This document shows positions 43,009 to 54,127 of a stretch of DNA of 64,000 nt, one piece after another. This stretch comes from Ferrithrix thermotolerans DSM 19514 (lineage in GTDB: Bacteria > Actinomycetota > Acidimicrobiia > Acidimicrobiales > CAIXPF01): contig CAMDQT010000012.1 in assembly GCA_945906305.1 (NCBI GenBank), positions 33,569-97,568 on the forward strand. Direction: 5' to 3'. Numbering within the stretch: position 1 is the first letter of the stretch; each line of letters starts with the position of its first letter. The position numbers were made by a program, and so were the translations under genes. The notes beneath the pieces were generated by a model that was not told the DNA's origin, searched no databases, and saw only the letters and a list, made by a program, of their open reading frames with translations.

Positions 43009-43788
43009 TCAACCATCGTAGGCATCCACGGCGAGCAGTTCGTGCAGGGGAACATCCTGTCCGCCCACCCACTGCAAATCCAATGCCGCCAGCGACGTGG
43101 ATTGCTCGAGTTCGATATGGCCTTGCTTGTACAACTCGAGCACGGCGAGGAAGCGCACCACGATCTCCAGACGATCCACCAGGCCGTGACACAGGGTCCG
43201 AAAGGACAGTCGGCCGACGCGGCGCACCTCATCGGCGACCTCGTTGATGGCGTCGAGCACGCTGCGGCGCACGGCGGGCAGATGATCGAGGCTCACCCGA
43301 GGTACCGGCTTGGGGGTCACCGCCCGGAGGAAGGCGCGGCGTAGCTGTTCGGGAGTGACCCCGGTCAAGAAATCCGGCTGGAGTGCCGCGAAACGCTCGT
43401 CGGGTCCGGCGCGACGCGGAACGGACTGCTCGGCTCGTGCCATGGCCATTTCCATGATCGCGGCTGCATCCTTGAAGGTCTTGCACTCGAGCAATCGGGC
43501 CAGCAGCAGGTCACGTTCCTCCCACAGGGATAGCTCGTCGTCGAGCTCGACGTCGACGTCCTCGGGCAGCAAACGGCGAGCCTTGAGCTCCACCAACGTC
43601 GCCGCGATGAGGAGGAATTCTGTCGCCGTCGCGAGATCCAACCCGGCCATGCGGTCAAGCTCGGCCAGAAAAGCGTCGACAATTCGGGCGAGTGAAACCT
43701 CGTACACATCCACCTGCTCGCGCAGGATCAGGTGCAGTAGGAGGTCGAAGGGGCCCTCGAAGATGGGGGTGTGTACCTCATAGGTCAC
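43009..43788 (-). CDS. scpA: Segregation and condensation protein A (kleisin)
   Basis: The kleisin that bridges the Smc heads. The N-terminal Smc-binding part is YEVHTPIFEGPFDLLLHLILREQVDVYEVSLARIVDAFL, followed by LVELKARRLLPED; the C-terminal winged helix holds RFLAVLELYKQGHIELEQ. The long open frame starts further upstream, but the GTG at 43788 matches the family start and has TACGCT 7 nt before it. 259 residues. smc itself is not in the window. Confidence 0.92.
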   Translation of the reverse strand: MTYEVHTPIFEGPFDLLLHLILREQVDVYEVSLARIVDAFLAELDRMAGLDLATATEFLLIAATLVELKARRLLPEDVDVELDDELSLWEERDLLLARLLECKTFKDAAAIMEMAMARAEQSVPRRAGPDERFAALQPDFLTGVTPEQLRRAFLRAVTPKPVPRVSLDHLPAVRRSVLDAINEVADEVRRVGRLSFRTLCHGLVDRLEIVVRFLAVLELYKQGHIELEQSTSLAALDLQWVGGQDVPLHELLAVDAYDG

Positions 43789-43795
43789 CGCTAGG

Positions 43796-43801
43796 AGCGT
43801 A
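43796..43801 (-). promoter_or_regulatory. -10 TACGCT, leaderless promoter of scpA-scpB-rluB
   Basis: The hexamer ends 7 nt before the GTG at 43788. Confidence 0.6.
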
Positions 43802-43810
43802 ATTACCACC

Positions 43811-45064
43811 GTGTCGTTAGGCAAGCAGGTCCGTTGCGGACAATTCTCTTCGGCGAAATTGTCCCCGCGTCGCGGGGTCCTCATGGTCGGCCTCGCCGCG
43901 GTCATCGGTCTGTTCTCGGCGCTGCTCTGGAGCGCCAAGGCTGCGGCGGTCGACGACGAACCGACCCTGCTCCCCTTCCTCGGGGCCTACGCCGTGGGCT
44001 GCACCTGGGACAACGGTTGCACCGGCGGTCATCACGGTTCGAGTCGGCCCGCGCTGGACTTTCCCATGCCGCAGGGTGTTGCGGTACTCGCGGCGGCAGC
44101 GGGCCAGGTGGCGTTGTACGAGGACGACTGCGCCGGCATGTACATCGAAATCTGGCATGCCGGAGCCCGTAAATGGTCTCGCTACCTGCACCTGTCGGGC
44201 TGGGCAGTACAGCACGGCGAGACCGTGAACAGGGGTCAGGTGATCGGCTATTCCGGTAACAGCGGCGATTGTTCGACCGGTGCCCACCTGCACTACGACG
44301 AAATCGACCCCACCCGCCATCGGGTTGACCCCGGCAAGATGGTCGGACGATCCAACGGGGCCATGGTCATCTACCCCGATGCCCTCGGCGTGACCGCGTG
44401 GAACCAGATCACGACCTATTCCGGTCCGTTGCTGGAGAACACCGAGGTCGTGGGCAATCCCGCGCCCCCACCCATCATGCCGAGTACCACCCTGGCCCCG
44501 CTGCCGGCCACCACCACCCCGGCGGTGACCACGTCGAGCATCCCCAGTCCACGACCAGGGGCGCTGCCGGAGGGCACCATGTTCCGAGCCACAGACTCAC
44601 CGGGCGTCTTCGTCTACGCGGGTGGGTCGCCGTGGTGGATTCCCGACCCCGCCCAGGTCGACATGCTCGGCGGATGGGGCCGGGTCCAGACCCTTGGACC
44701 CAGCCTCGATGAGCTCATGACCAACATGGCATGGCACCCGCTGCAACACCAGGCGTTCAGCGAACTCGGCGACGCCACGCTGTACTGGTGTGCCGGTGGC
44801 TCACCCTGGCCGCTGTCCGACCAGGCTGAACTCGCCGCCCTGCAAGCGGACCGCGGCGGGCAAGGCATCTCCCAGCTTCCGGCCCGGGCGGGACGCGACC
44901 AGTGGGCCTGCGGAGGCACCGCCCCGGGCAGCGTGTTCCAGCGGCGAGGGGCGAGCGGGTACCTCGTATGGACAGCCTCGGGCTGGCGAGCCTTTGCCCA
45001 GCTCTCCGCCGTCGCCGCGGCGGGTTACTCCACTGCGACCGTCAACCTGCTGCCCGCCTCCTGA
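43811..45064 (+). CDS. Secreted M23 family metallopeptidase with C-terminal repeats
   Basis: A signal peptide (RRGVLMVGLAAVIGLFSALLW, cleavage near AKA-AA) is followed by a LytM/M23 domain. Its zinc ligands are the HHGSSRPALDF His/Asp pair and HLHY (159-162), with YLHLSGWAVQHGETVNRGQVIGYSG typical. It probably cleaves peptidoglycan cross-links outside the membrane. A Pro/Thr-rich linker (about 215-255) leads to two related segments beginning GTMFRATDSPGVFVYAGGSP and GSVFQRRGASGYLVW, perhaps wall-binding. The start is uncertain: GTG 43811, TTG 43859 or ATG 43883. Confidence 0.87.
   Translation: MSLGKQVRCGQFSSAKLSPRRGVLMVGLAAVIGLFSALLWSAKAAAVDDEPTLLPFLGAYAVGCTWDNGCTGGHHGSSRPALDFPMPQGVAVLAAAAGQVALYEDDCAGMYIEIWHAGARKWSRYLHLSGWAVQHGETVNRGQVIGYSGNSGDCSTGAHLHYDEIDPTRHRVDPGKMVGRSNGAMVIYPDALGVTAWNQITTYSGPLLENTEVVGNPAPPPIMPSTTLAPLPATTTPAVTTSSIPSPRPGALPEGTMFRATDSPGVFVYAGGSPWWIPDPAQVDMLGGWGRVQTLGPSLDELMTNMAWHPLQHQAFSELGDATLYWCAGGSPWPLSDQAELAALQADRGGQGISQLPARAGRDQWACGGTAPGSVFQRRGASGYLVWTASGWRAFAQLSAVAAAGYSTATVNLLPAS
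43838..43877. promoter_or_regulatory. Tandem inverted repeats between scpA and the M23 peptidase gene
   Basis: GGACAATT (43838-43845) and AATTGTCC (43857-43864) are perfect 8-bp arms 11 nt apart. They are followed by CCCCGCG-T-CGCGGGG (43863-43877), a 15-nt palindrome. They lie in the upstream or earliest coding part of the peptidase gene. They could be operators, or hairpins in its leader if translation starts at 43883. Confidence 0.35.
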
Positions 45065-45194
45065 TCCGATCAGGGGCCCAATCCGGCCCGCTGAGCCTGT
45101 TCCTCCGGTGGCAGGACGGCAGTTTCAGCCCTCGGCGACAAGGGCCGCTGCACCATGAAAGACGCCCGCTGGTGAGAACCACGCGGCCGCCCAC

Positions 45195-45200
45195 TACCCT
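45195..45200 (+). promoter_or_regulatory. -10 TACCCT, leaderless promoter of trpS
   Basis: The hexamer ends 9 nt before the GTG at 45210. Confidence 0.6.
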
Positions 45201-45209
45201 GTACCGCTC

Positions 45210-46193
45210 GTGACCCGCGTCTTCTCCGGCATCCAGCCCTCCGGGGCCCTTCATCTCGGCAACTTGCTCGGCGCAGTGCGGAACTGGGTCCTCGATCAAC
45301 ACGAGGCGGACAGCTTTTTCTGTGTCGTAGACCTGCACGCTCTCACGACGCCGCAGGATCCAGCGGAGCTACGCGCCGCGACGGTCGGCCTCACCCAGCT
45401 GCTGATGGCCTGTGGTTTGGACCCCGAGGTCTGCACCCTGTTCGTACAGGGTCACGTGGCCGCTCACACGGAGTTGGCGTGGCTCATGCAGTGCACGGTG
45501 AGCTTCGGTGAGCTGCGCCGCATGACCCAGTTCAAAGACAAGTCCGACCGGAGCGATTTCGTCTCCGCCGCGTTGTTCACCTATCCCGCGCTCATGGCGG
45601 CGGACATCTTGCTCTATGACACCGACCGGGTCCCCGTCGGTGAGGACCAGCGTCAACATCTCGAATTGGCCCGCGACGCGGCCCAACGGTTCAATTCTCG
45701 CTACGGCGACACGTTCGTGGTACCCGAGGCGGTCATCCCTAAGGCCGGAGCCCGGGTGATGGACCTGCAGACCCCGACCAACAAGATGTCCAAGTCGTTG
45801 GAGTCGCCCCAGGGCAGCATCGGCGTGCTCGATGATCTCAAGGACATTGAGCGAAAGATCAAGCGGGCGGTCACCGACACCGACGGCGAGGTGCGATTCG
45901 ACCCCGCATCCAAGCCGGGGGTATCGAACCTGTTGTCTATTCTCGCCGCGTGCACCGATCGGACGGCAGAGCAGGTGGCATCGGGCTACACCCAGTACGG
46001 GCCATTGAAATCGGACACGGCGGCCGCAGTGGTAGAGGTGCTCCGGCCGATTCAGCAGCGCTACCGCGAACTCGCCGCCGATCCGGCGGAGACCGCTCGC
46101 CTACTCGCTCTCGGCGCCGACAAGGCGGCCGCCGTAGCTGGCCCGGTGTTGCAACGCGCTCGGCGCGCCATCGGCCTGTTGCCCCGCGCCTGA
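45210..46193 (+). CDS. trpS: Tryptophanyl-tRNA synthetase
   Basis: A class I synthetase of 327 residues, cytosolic. GALHLGN (12-18) is the HIGH-type motif and NKMSKSLESPQG contains KMSKS. FGELRRMTQFKDKS is characteristic of TrpRS and separates it from TyrRS. The GTG start has no Shine-Dalgarno sequence but a leaderless -10. Its two neighbours downstream are on the opposite strand, so it is probably monocistronic. I saw no T-box-like leader; the 145-nt gap upstream is mostly unremarkable. Confidence 0.95.
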   Translation: MTRVFSGIQPSGALHLGNLLGAVRNWVLDQHEADSFFCVVDLHALTTPQDPAELRAATVGLTQLLMACGLDPEVCTLFVQGHVAAHTELAWLMQCTVSFGELRRMTQFKDKSDRSDFVSAALFTYPALMAADILLYDTDRVPVGEDQRQHLELARDAAQRFNSRYGDTFVVPEAVIPKAGARVMDLQTPTNKMSKSLESPQGSIGVLDDLKDIERKIKRAVTDTDGEVRFDPASKPGVSNLLSILAACTDRTAEQVASGYTQYGPLKSDTAAAVVEVLRPIQQRYRELAADPAETARLLALGADKAAAVAGPVLQRARRAIGLLPRA

Positions 46194-46225
46194 TCGCACG
46201 GTCCGAGCGCCGCCGCGGGCGGAAC

Positions 46226-46731
46226 TCAAACCGCCTGGTGATCCGCGTCGCGCAGGTGACCAGCCCATGGTGCAGGTGTTGTCCAACGCCGCGCCGACCA
46301 GTGATGTTCCGCTGCCCAGGCCACGGTACGCGGGTCTGAGCCGGCGGCGCTCAAGCGCGCCGCACCAACCTGCGGATAGTGCAGGTACCGGCCAATCGCG
46401 CCGGGGAACGTGCCGAAGCGCGCCAGCTTCAGCACCGCCGCCACCACCCGTGCGGCCACCCCGAGATCGGTGTCGATCTTGCCGATATCGTGCAACAGCG
46501 CCGCCGCCAGAACCCAGGCGGGAACCAATCCCGGCCCGACTCGAGCTTGAAGCACACGGGCCACATCAGCGCTGTGCCGCCGATCGCCCACGGCCTGAGA
46601 GAGCCATAAGTCCATTTCGGTCTCGCTGAGCACGGCGCGAGCTACCGCAACATCGTGGGCGGACGGGGCCGCCGGATGGCGCGAGGAGAAAAAACGCCGG
46701 GCAAGATGGCGCAGCTCACGGGCAAAGCCCA

Positions 46732-46732
<1 letters not shown>
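46226..46732 (-). CDS. HD domain-containing protein
   Basis: A 168-residue metal-dependent phosphohydrolase-like protein. HD motif residues are His53 (RRHSADV), His81-Asp82 (LLHDIGK), the HH of AEHHWS and the Asp of LRDADHQ. The substrate is unknown; nucleotides are common. Its start overlaps the NUDIX stop by one base (TAATG), so it is translated with the NUDIX gene, and both may hydrolyse nucleotide derivatives. Confidence 0.83.
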
Positions 46733-49144
<2,412 letters not shown>

Positions 49145-49189
49145 TTACGGTAGCAGCCTACCCACGCTAAGCGGCGCATGGCCTGAGCC

Positions 49190-50872
49190 TCACCACGTGG
49201 CGCGGGCCGCGGTGGCCCCGTCGAGCAGTTCGGCGGCGTGTGTTCGGGCCGAACGTGACTCCGGGGAGCCCGAAAGCATGCGAGCCAACTCCACGGCGCG
49301 GTCCTTGCCGCGCACAACGCTGGCCACCGACTCAGTCGACCCCTCGTCCTGGTGTTTGTGGACCGTCACCTGCGTGGTGGCCCACGCGGCCACCTGCGCC
49401 AGGTGGGTGACGACGAGGATCTGACGGTCGCGGCCGGCGAGTCGGGCCAGCGCCTCGCCCACCGCAGTGCCCGCAGCGCCACCGATGCCGGCATCGACCT
49501 CGTCGAAAACCAGGGTTGCGGGGCTGGTGTATCCGACTTCAGTCAACACCAACCGCAGGGCCAGCATGGCCCGCGCCAGCTCGCCGCCCGACGCCACCTT
49601 TCCCAACGGCAGCAGCGGCGAACCAGGGTTCGCCGCCAGCAGGAACTGAACTCGCTCGCCCGCCACGTCCGCCCCGTCACGGTCGCGGCGATGGCCTGTT
49701 GCGTTCACCGCCTCGTCACCAGCGACATCGTCCACCGAAGACGGACCGGGAACCTCGACCCCGATCCGGGCCTTGGCCAGGGCCAGATCGGCGAGGTGAG
49801 CTTGCACGGCCGCCGCAAGCTTGGGAGCGGCCAGGCGCCGGCTGTCCCCGACCCGTCGCTGTTCAGCCCTGACCTTGGACTCAACCAGACGGCGGCGTTC
49901 CTGGAGCTGCTCGGCGCGTCCTTCCGCCCCGGCAAGCTCGTCGTAACGCGCCTGCAACCGGCTCGCTTCGTCGAGCACCTCAGACACCGTTTCGCCATAT
50001 TTGCGGCACAGGTCACGCAACAGCTTGCGGCGGGTACGGATCTCCGCCAGTCGCTCGGGGTTCGGCTCGATGCCTTCGCCGACCCCCCGGATGTCCTGGC
50101 CGAGTTCGCTCAGCTCCGCGGCGAGGGCGCGGGCCCGGGTTTGTAGCTCTCGGAAGGGCGCTCGATCGCGCAGCGCCTCTATCACCACCGCCAGGGACTC
50201 GACGGCGCCGGTCTCCTCCAGGAGCGCATCGTGGGCGATAGCGGAGGCCTCTTGGTGGGCGATGGCGTCACCGAGGCGGTCCTCCTCGGCATCGAGGCGG
50301 TCATCCTCGTCGGGATCCTCGAGTGCCGCTTGGGTGATCTCATCGAGCTGGAATCGCAACAGGTCCAGCTCCCGCGCCCGAGCACGATGGTCACCGCCGA
50401 GCTCTGCGAGGGCCCGCCCCAGAGCCGCGTACTCCGCCGTGAGCAGCCGCAGCGGCTCCGTGTCCACGTGGCCGAACAGGTCCAGCGCGGCCCGCTGCGT
50501 CGACTGGTGCAGCAGGGACTGGTGGGTGTGCTGACCGTGCAGGTCTACCAGCCTGTTCCCGAGCTCGGCGAGCTCCGCCACCGAGGCCATCGCCCCGTTG
50601 ACGTAGGCCCGGGAACGGCCCTCGCGGGGTACGACGCGGCGCACGACCCACTCTGTGCCAGCCTCGCTGAAGCGGCCCTCCACCACGGCCTCGGTCGCAC
50701 CAGACCGTACGAATGCCGGATCGGCCTTGCCCCCTAGAAGGAGGTCGATGGCCTCGACCACCAGAGTTTTCCCCGCCCCGGTCTCACCGGTGAGGGCGGT
50801 CATACCCGGGCCGAAGGTCAGACCCAGCCGCTCGATCACGCCGAGGTCGCTCACGTGCAGTTCTTCCAGCAT
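49190..50872 (-). CDS. recN: DNA repair protein RecN
   Basis: An SMC-like ATPase acting in double-strand break repair. Walker A is GETGAGKT (29-36); a coiled-coil central region (about 160-400) separates it from the C-terminal signature SGGELARAMLALRLVL and Walker B TLVFDEVDAGIGG, with VVTHLAQVAAWA at the end. 560 residues from the ATG at 50872, whose MLEELHVSDLGVIERLGLTFGPG matches family N-termini. It follows nadK by 25 nt, as in many actinobacteria. Confidence 0.94.
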   Translation of the reverse strand: MLEELHVSDLGVIERLGLTFGPGMTALTGETGAGKTLVVEAIDLLLGGKADPAFVRSGATEAVVEGRFSEAGTEWVVRRVVPREGRSRAYVNGAMASVAELAELGNRLVDLHGQHTHQSLLHQSTQRAALDLFGHVDTEPLRLLTAEYAALGRALAELGGDHRARARELDLLRFQLDEITQAALEDPDEDDRLDAEEDRLGDAIAHQEASAIAHDALLEETGAVESLAVVIEALRDRAPFRELQTRARALAAELSELGQDIRGVGEGIEPNPERLAEIRTRRKLLRDLCRKYGETVSEVLDEASRLQARYDELAGAEGRAEQLQERRRLVESKVRAEQRRVGDSRRLAAPKLAAAVQAHLADLALAKARIGVEVPGPSSVDDVAGDEAVNATGHRRDRDGADVAGERVQFLLAANPGSPLLPLGKVASGGELARAMLALRLVLTEVGYTSPATLVFDEVDAGIGGAAGTAVGEALARLAGRDRQILVVTHLAQVAAWATTQVTVHKHQDEGSTESVASVVRGKDRAVELARMLSGSPESRSARTHAAELLDGATAARATW

Positions 50873-50897
50873 CAGCGCGCTTTCGGCCGAGAGATCA

Positions 50898-51740
50898 TCA
50901 ACGGTCGTTGAGTCCGAACTTGCTTTTGAGAATGCCCAAGAAGTTTCGTCGCTCAAAGGTGACCAAGCGAGCCGGGTGGGGCGAGGCGGACACCAACACC
51001 GCGTCTCCTTCCTCCAGCGTGGCTTCGCTACGGCCATCGACCAACAACTCCGCCGGACGCCAACTACACACCTCAAGGCGCAGCTGCGAGCTCGGTTCGA
51101 ACACCAGGCTGCGGTCGAAGAGCATGTGCGGAGCGACCGGGGTGAGCACCATCAGCCGATGGGTGGGGGCCACGATCGGAGCCCGGGCCGACAGGGCATA
51201 GGCGGTCGAGCCGGTTGCGGTGGCCACAATCAGTCCGTCGGCAATGAAGGTCATAAAGCTGGCGCCGTCGACGCTGACCGCCACGCGCACGGTATGACCG
51301 GACGGGGTCTTCTCCAGCACCATCTCGTTGAGGGCACTGACCGAACCGTCGACACCCTCGCGGCACACCTCCAAGCGCATCCGTGCCTCTAGGTGGTGCT
51401 CGCCGGCCAAGAACCGCCGGACTGCGCTACGCAGGCCGTCTGGCTCGACCTCGACGAGAGAGCCGAGTTGACCGACGTTGACCCCTAGCACCGGGACATC
51501 ATCGGCGGACACCAACTCCACGGTGCGCAGCATGGTGCCGTCGCCCCCGATGGACAACGCCAGGTCGTAGCCGCGACCGGCGACGTCGCTGCGGCCGAGC
51601 TCGACCCGGCCGAGCCTGGCGGCGTCGGCGGAGGTCAACTCCACCTCGTGACCGCACTCACGCAGCCAGTGCACCGCGTCGGCCGCGAGTGCGGCCGCCT
51701 CCTCGCGGTGCTGATGTACGGCGACCAAGATTTTGGCCAT
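50898..51740 (-). CDS. nadK: NAD kinase
   Basis: Phosphorylates NAD to NADP. GGDGT (65-69), the NVGQLGSLVEVEPD segment, LNEMVLEK and the DGLIVATATGSTAYALSARAPIV region are conserved. The second motif usually reads NxGxLGFL; here Ser replaces Phe. 280 residues. The ATG follows the tlyA stop with no gap. Confidence 0.95.
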   Translation of the reverse strand: MAKILVAVHQHREEAAALAADAVHWLRECGHEVELTSADAARLGRVELGRSDVAGRGYDLALSIGGDGTMLRTVELVSADDVPVLGVNVGQLGSLVEVEPDGLRSAVRRFLAGEHHLEARMRLEVCREGVDGSVSALNEMVLEKTPSGHTVRVAVSVDGASFMTFIADGLIVATATGSTAYALSARAPIVAPTHRLMVLTPVAPHMLFDRSLVFEPSSQLRLEVCSWRPAELLVDGRSEATLEEGDAVLVSASPHPARLVTFERRNFLGILKSKFGLNDR

Positions 51741-52736
51741 CTAGCCAACCTCCGAGGCCGCAACCCTAGGCTGGCCGAGCAGCGCGGGGTCGGTCTCACC
51801 GAGCACCGCAGCAACGGCGGACCCAAGATCGAACCCCCCATCGCAGCCTTCACCGCGACGTAGGTGCAGAAGGAATTCGACGTTCCCGTCGCCGCCGGTC
51901 AGCGGCGAGCGGGCCAGCCCCACGGCGTTCGCATCGCAGGATGCGAACCCGGCGAGGACCTCGCGCAGGACCCGGTCCCACACCGCAGGATCGGTGATGA
52001 CCCCCCGACCGACGCTGACCTCACGTCGACCGGCCTCGAATTGTGGTTTCACCAGCACGACCAACTCGCCTCGTTCTCGGGTGCAGCGCACCAGCGCCGC
52101 GGCCACGGTAGTCAACGAGATGAAGGACAGGTCGGCCACGACCAAATCGAAACAACCACCCAGACTGGTCGGATCGGCGTCACGTACGTTGTATCGCTCG
52201 CGAACTTGCACCCGCTCGTGACCGCGGATTCGCGGGTGCAACTGGCCATGTCCGACGTCCACGGCCCACACCTCGGCCGCACCGCGCTGCAAGAGGCAGT
52301 CGCTGAACCCACCGGTCGATGCACCGGCATCGAGACAGCGCCAGCCGCTGACCTCGATGGCGAAGCACTCCAATGCCGCCTCCAGCTTGAAACCGCCTCG
52401 TCCCACGTAACGCGACGGCGGGCCGAGCACCACCACGGCCTCGCCGGTAGCCACCAGGCGACCCGTCTTGTCCGCGGGAGCGCCACCCACGGTGACCCGA
52501 CCGGCCGCGATCAGCTCTTGAGCCTGACTACGGGTCGGCACAAGGCCTCGCCGGACCAGCTCGATGTCGAGTCTGCGCCGTGCTGACGTGAGCGTCGTCC
52601 TTCCACCCGGCTCGCCGCGACCAATCCACAGTGAGGCACTGCACGATGGTATCGACCTTGTCGGACAACGAAGCGGAGCCTCCAGCGAGAACTGTCCGTC
52701 CGAGCCCCAAGGCCAGCTCCTGAGGCGCGAAAACAC
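51741..52736 (-). CDS. tlyA: TlyA family rRNA (cytidine-2'-O)-methyltransferase
   Basis: An S4 RNA-binding domain (RRLDIELVRRGLVPTRSQAQELIAAGRVTVGG) is followed by an FtsJ-like methyltransferase: GRGGFKLEAALE, CLDAGASTGGFSDCLLQRGA, VADLSFISL and LVKPQFEAG. TlyA methylates 16S and 23S rRNA and affects capreomycin sensitivity in mycobacteria. The start is unclear: the domain begins near 52595, but the only standard start codon in frame is the GTG at 52736, adding about 50 residues (SRLRSWPWGSDG...) that do not look like TlyA. A non-standard start nearer the domain is possible. Confidence 0.85.
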   Translation of the reverse strand: MFSRLRSWPWGSDGQFSLEAPLRCPTRSIPSCSASLWIGRGEPGGRTTLTSARRRLDIELVRRGLVPTRSQAQELIAAGRVTVGGAPADKTGRLVATGEAVVVLGPPSRYVGRGGFKLEAALECFAIEVSGWRCLDAGASTGGFSDCLLQRGAAEVWAVDVGHGQLHPRIRGHERVQVRERYNVRDADPTSLGGCFDLVVADLSFISLTTVAAALVRCTRERGELVVLVKPQFEAGRREVSVGRGVITDPAVWDRVLREVLAGFASCDANAVGLARSPLTGGDGNVEFLLHLRRGEGCDGGFDLGSAVAAVLGETDPALLGQPRVAASEVG

Positions 52737-52741
52737 CCGCC

Positions 52742-53488
52742 TCAGCCCAGCTCGAGGTCCACCAACGCGGCCAGATCCGCGCCGAGGTGGTCGTAGGGCG
52801 GATCCGTGGGCAAGTCCGACGCGCTCGTCACGCCGGAGAGCACCAACCCGAAGCGATAGCCCAGCCGGCGAGCCAGCTTCCCGTCGGTCATCGGCTGGTC
52901 TCCCACCACAATGCCGTGCTCGCCATAACGGGCAAGGACCAGCTCCGCAAAGGCCTGATGCGGCTTGCCGGCCACCACCGGCTCGGTCTGTGCCGCGTAG
53001 GCCACCGCCGCCACCAGCGCACCGCCACCGGGAACCAGACCCGCAGGGGTGGGCAACGTCGGGTCCTCGTTCGTGGCCACGAAGCGGGCGCCAGCGCGTA
53101 TTGCGCTCACCGCCACGCTCAATTGGTGATAGTCGAAGTGGGGGTCGTAGCCGACCACAACCACGTCGGCGCGGCCCTCGCGCACCACGGTGGCCCCTCG
53201 GGCCAGCACCGCTTCGACGATGCCCGGACCGCCACACACCAACACCGTGTCGCCGCGCTGCACGAGCGTGGCCGCAGCCATGGCGGAGGTGATCACCCGG
53301 CCCCGTCCGTCGACCCCGATGCGCGCCAGCTTGGCCTCCGTCTCCGCTACCGGGGCGTAGGAGAAGTTGGTGGCGAAACAAACCGGTACCCCAGCGGCGT
53401 CGAGACGGTTGACTGCCTCGGCCGACCCGGCGATGGCCTCGCCCGCCAGCCACAACACCCCGTCGAGGTCCAAAGCCCAGACGCTCAA
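52742..53488 (-). CDS. HAD-superfamily hydrolase, subfamily IIA
   Basis: A NagD/p-nitrophenyl-phosphatase-like phosphatase of 248 residues. Motif I is ALDLDGVLW, motif II FATNFS, the Lys of motif III lies in VAGKPHQAF, and motif IV is VGDQPMTD. The mycobacterial homologue (Rv1692) also lies upstream of tlyA. The TTG start overlaps the YbaK stop (TTGA), indicating coupling. Confidence 0.87.
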   Translation of the reverse strand: MSVWALDLDGVLWLAGEAIAGSAEAVNRLDAAGVPVCFATNFSYAPVAETEAKLARIGVDGRGRVITSAMAAATLVQRGDTVLVCGGPGIVEAVLARGATVVREGRADVVVVGYDPHFDYHQLSVAVSAIRAGARFVATNEDPTLPTPAGLVPGGGALVAAVAYAAQTEPVVAGKPHQAFAELVLARYGEHGIVVGDQPMTDGKLARRLGYRFGLVLSGVTSASDLPTDPPYDHLGADLAALVDLELG

Positions 53489-54084
53489 GGCTGGCCGTCC
53501 CGCGCCAGGACCTGGGCCAAGCCCTCGACCACGGTCAATCCCGGCACACGTTGCAACTGAATCGGTTCAAGGGCCAGCTTCAGCCGTCGGCTGCCCCCAC
53601 CGAGCACGATGCGCTGACGGGTCATGACCGCGGCATCGACCCAAATGGCAAGACCGTCGGGAAGGCCGATGGGGCACACCCCGCCAATTTCCATGCCCGT
53701 CAGCTGCCGGGTCTCTTCCGCCGTGGCGAAGGACACCTTGCGTGTTCCCAAGCGCGTTCGCACCACCCGGTTCACATCAAGTCGGCAGGTGGCCAGTAGG
53801 ACACAGGCGACATAACGCGGCGGATTCTCCTTCGCCGCCACGATGATCGTGTTGGCCGAATCGGCGCGATCAATGCCGTAGGCCTCGCAGAATGCGGCGG
53901 TGTCGGCCAGCGCAGGGTCGCAGGCCAGAAGCTCATGGTTGATAGCCCAGCGGGCCAGAGTCGCCGCCAGATGGCCCTCGGCCCAGTCGGCACTGCCCCA
54001 CGCCGGCGACTGGTTCGCACCCGCCTCCACTTCGCCTGGCCCGTCGGCAATGGCCGCGCCCGGCCGGTCATGCACATCGGTCAC
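53485..54084 (-). CDS. YbaK/EbsC-type aminoacyl-tRNA deacylase-like protein
   Basis: A protein of 199 residues whose central part (about 45-180) matches the YbaK/ProX fold: ADSANTIIVAAKENPPRYVACVLLATCRLD, LGTRKVSFATAEETRQLTGMEIGGVCPIGLP and VDAAVMTRQRIVLGGGSRRLKL. Such proteins hydrolyse mischarged tRNAs. It is stand-alone rather than an insert in ProRS. The GTG at 54084 has TAGCGT 8 nt upstream. Confidence 0.83.
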   Translation of the reverse strand: MTDVHDRPGAAIADGPGEVEAGANQSPAWGSADWAEGHLAATLARWAINHELLACDPALADTAAFCEAYGIDRADSANTIIVAAKENPPRYVACVLLATCRLDVNRVVRTRLGTRKVSFATAEETRQLTGMEIGGVCPIGLPDGLAIWVDAAVMTRQRIVLGGGSRRLKLALEPIQLQRVPGLTVVEGLAQVLARDGQP

Positions 54085-54092
54085 GGCGGGCG

Positions 54093-54098
54093 ACGCTA
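54093..54098 (-). promoter_or_regulatory. -10 TAGCGT, leaderless promoter of the YbaK gene
   Basis: The hexamer ends 8 nt before the GTG at 54084. Confidence 0.55.
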
Positions 54099-54127
54099 GC
54101 AGTGCACGGCACCAGGATGGCCCCACC

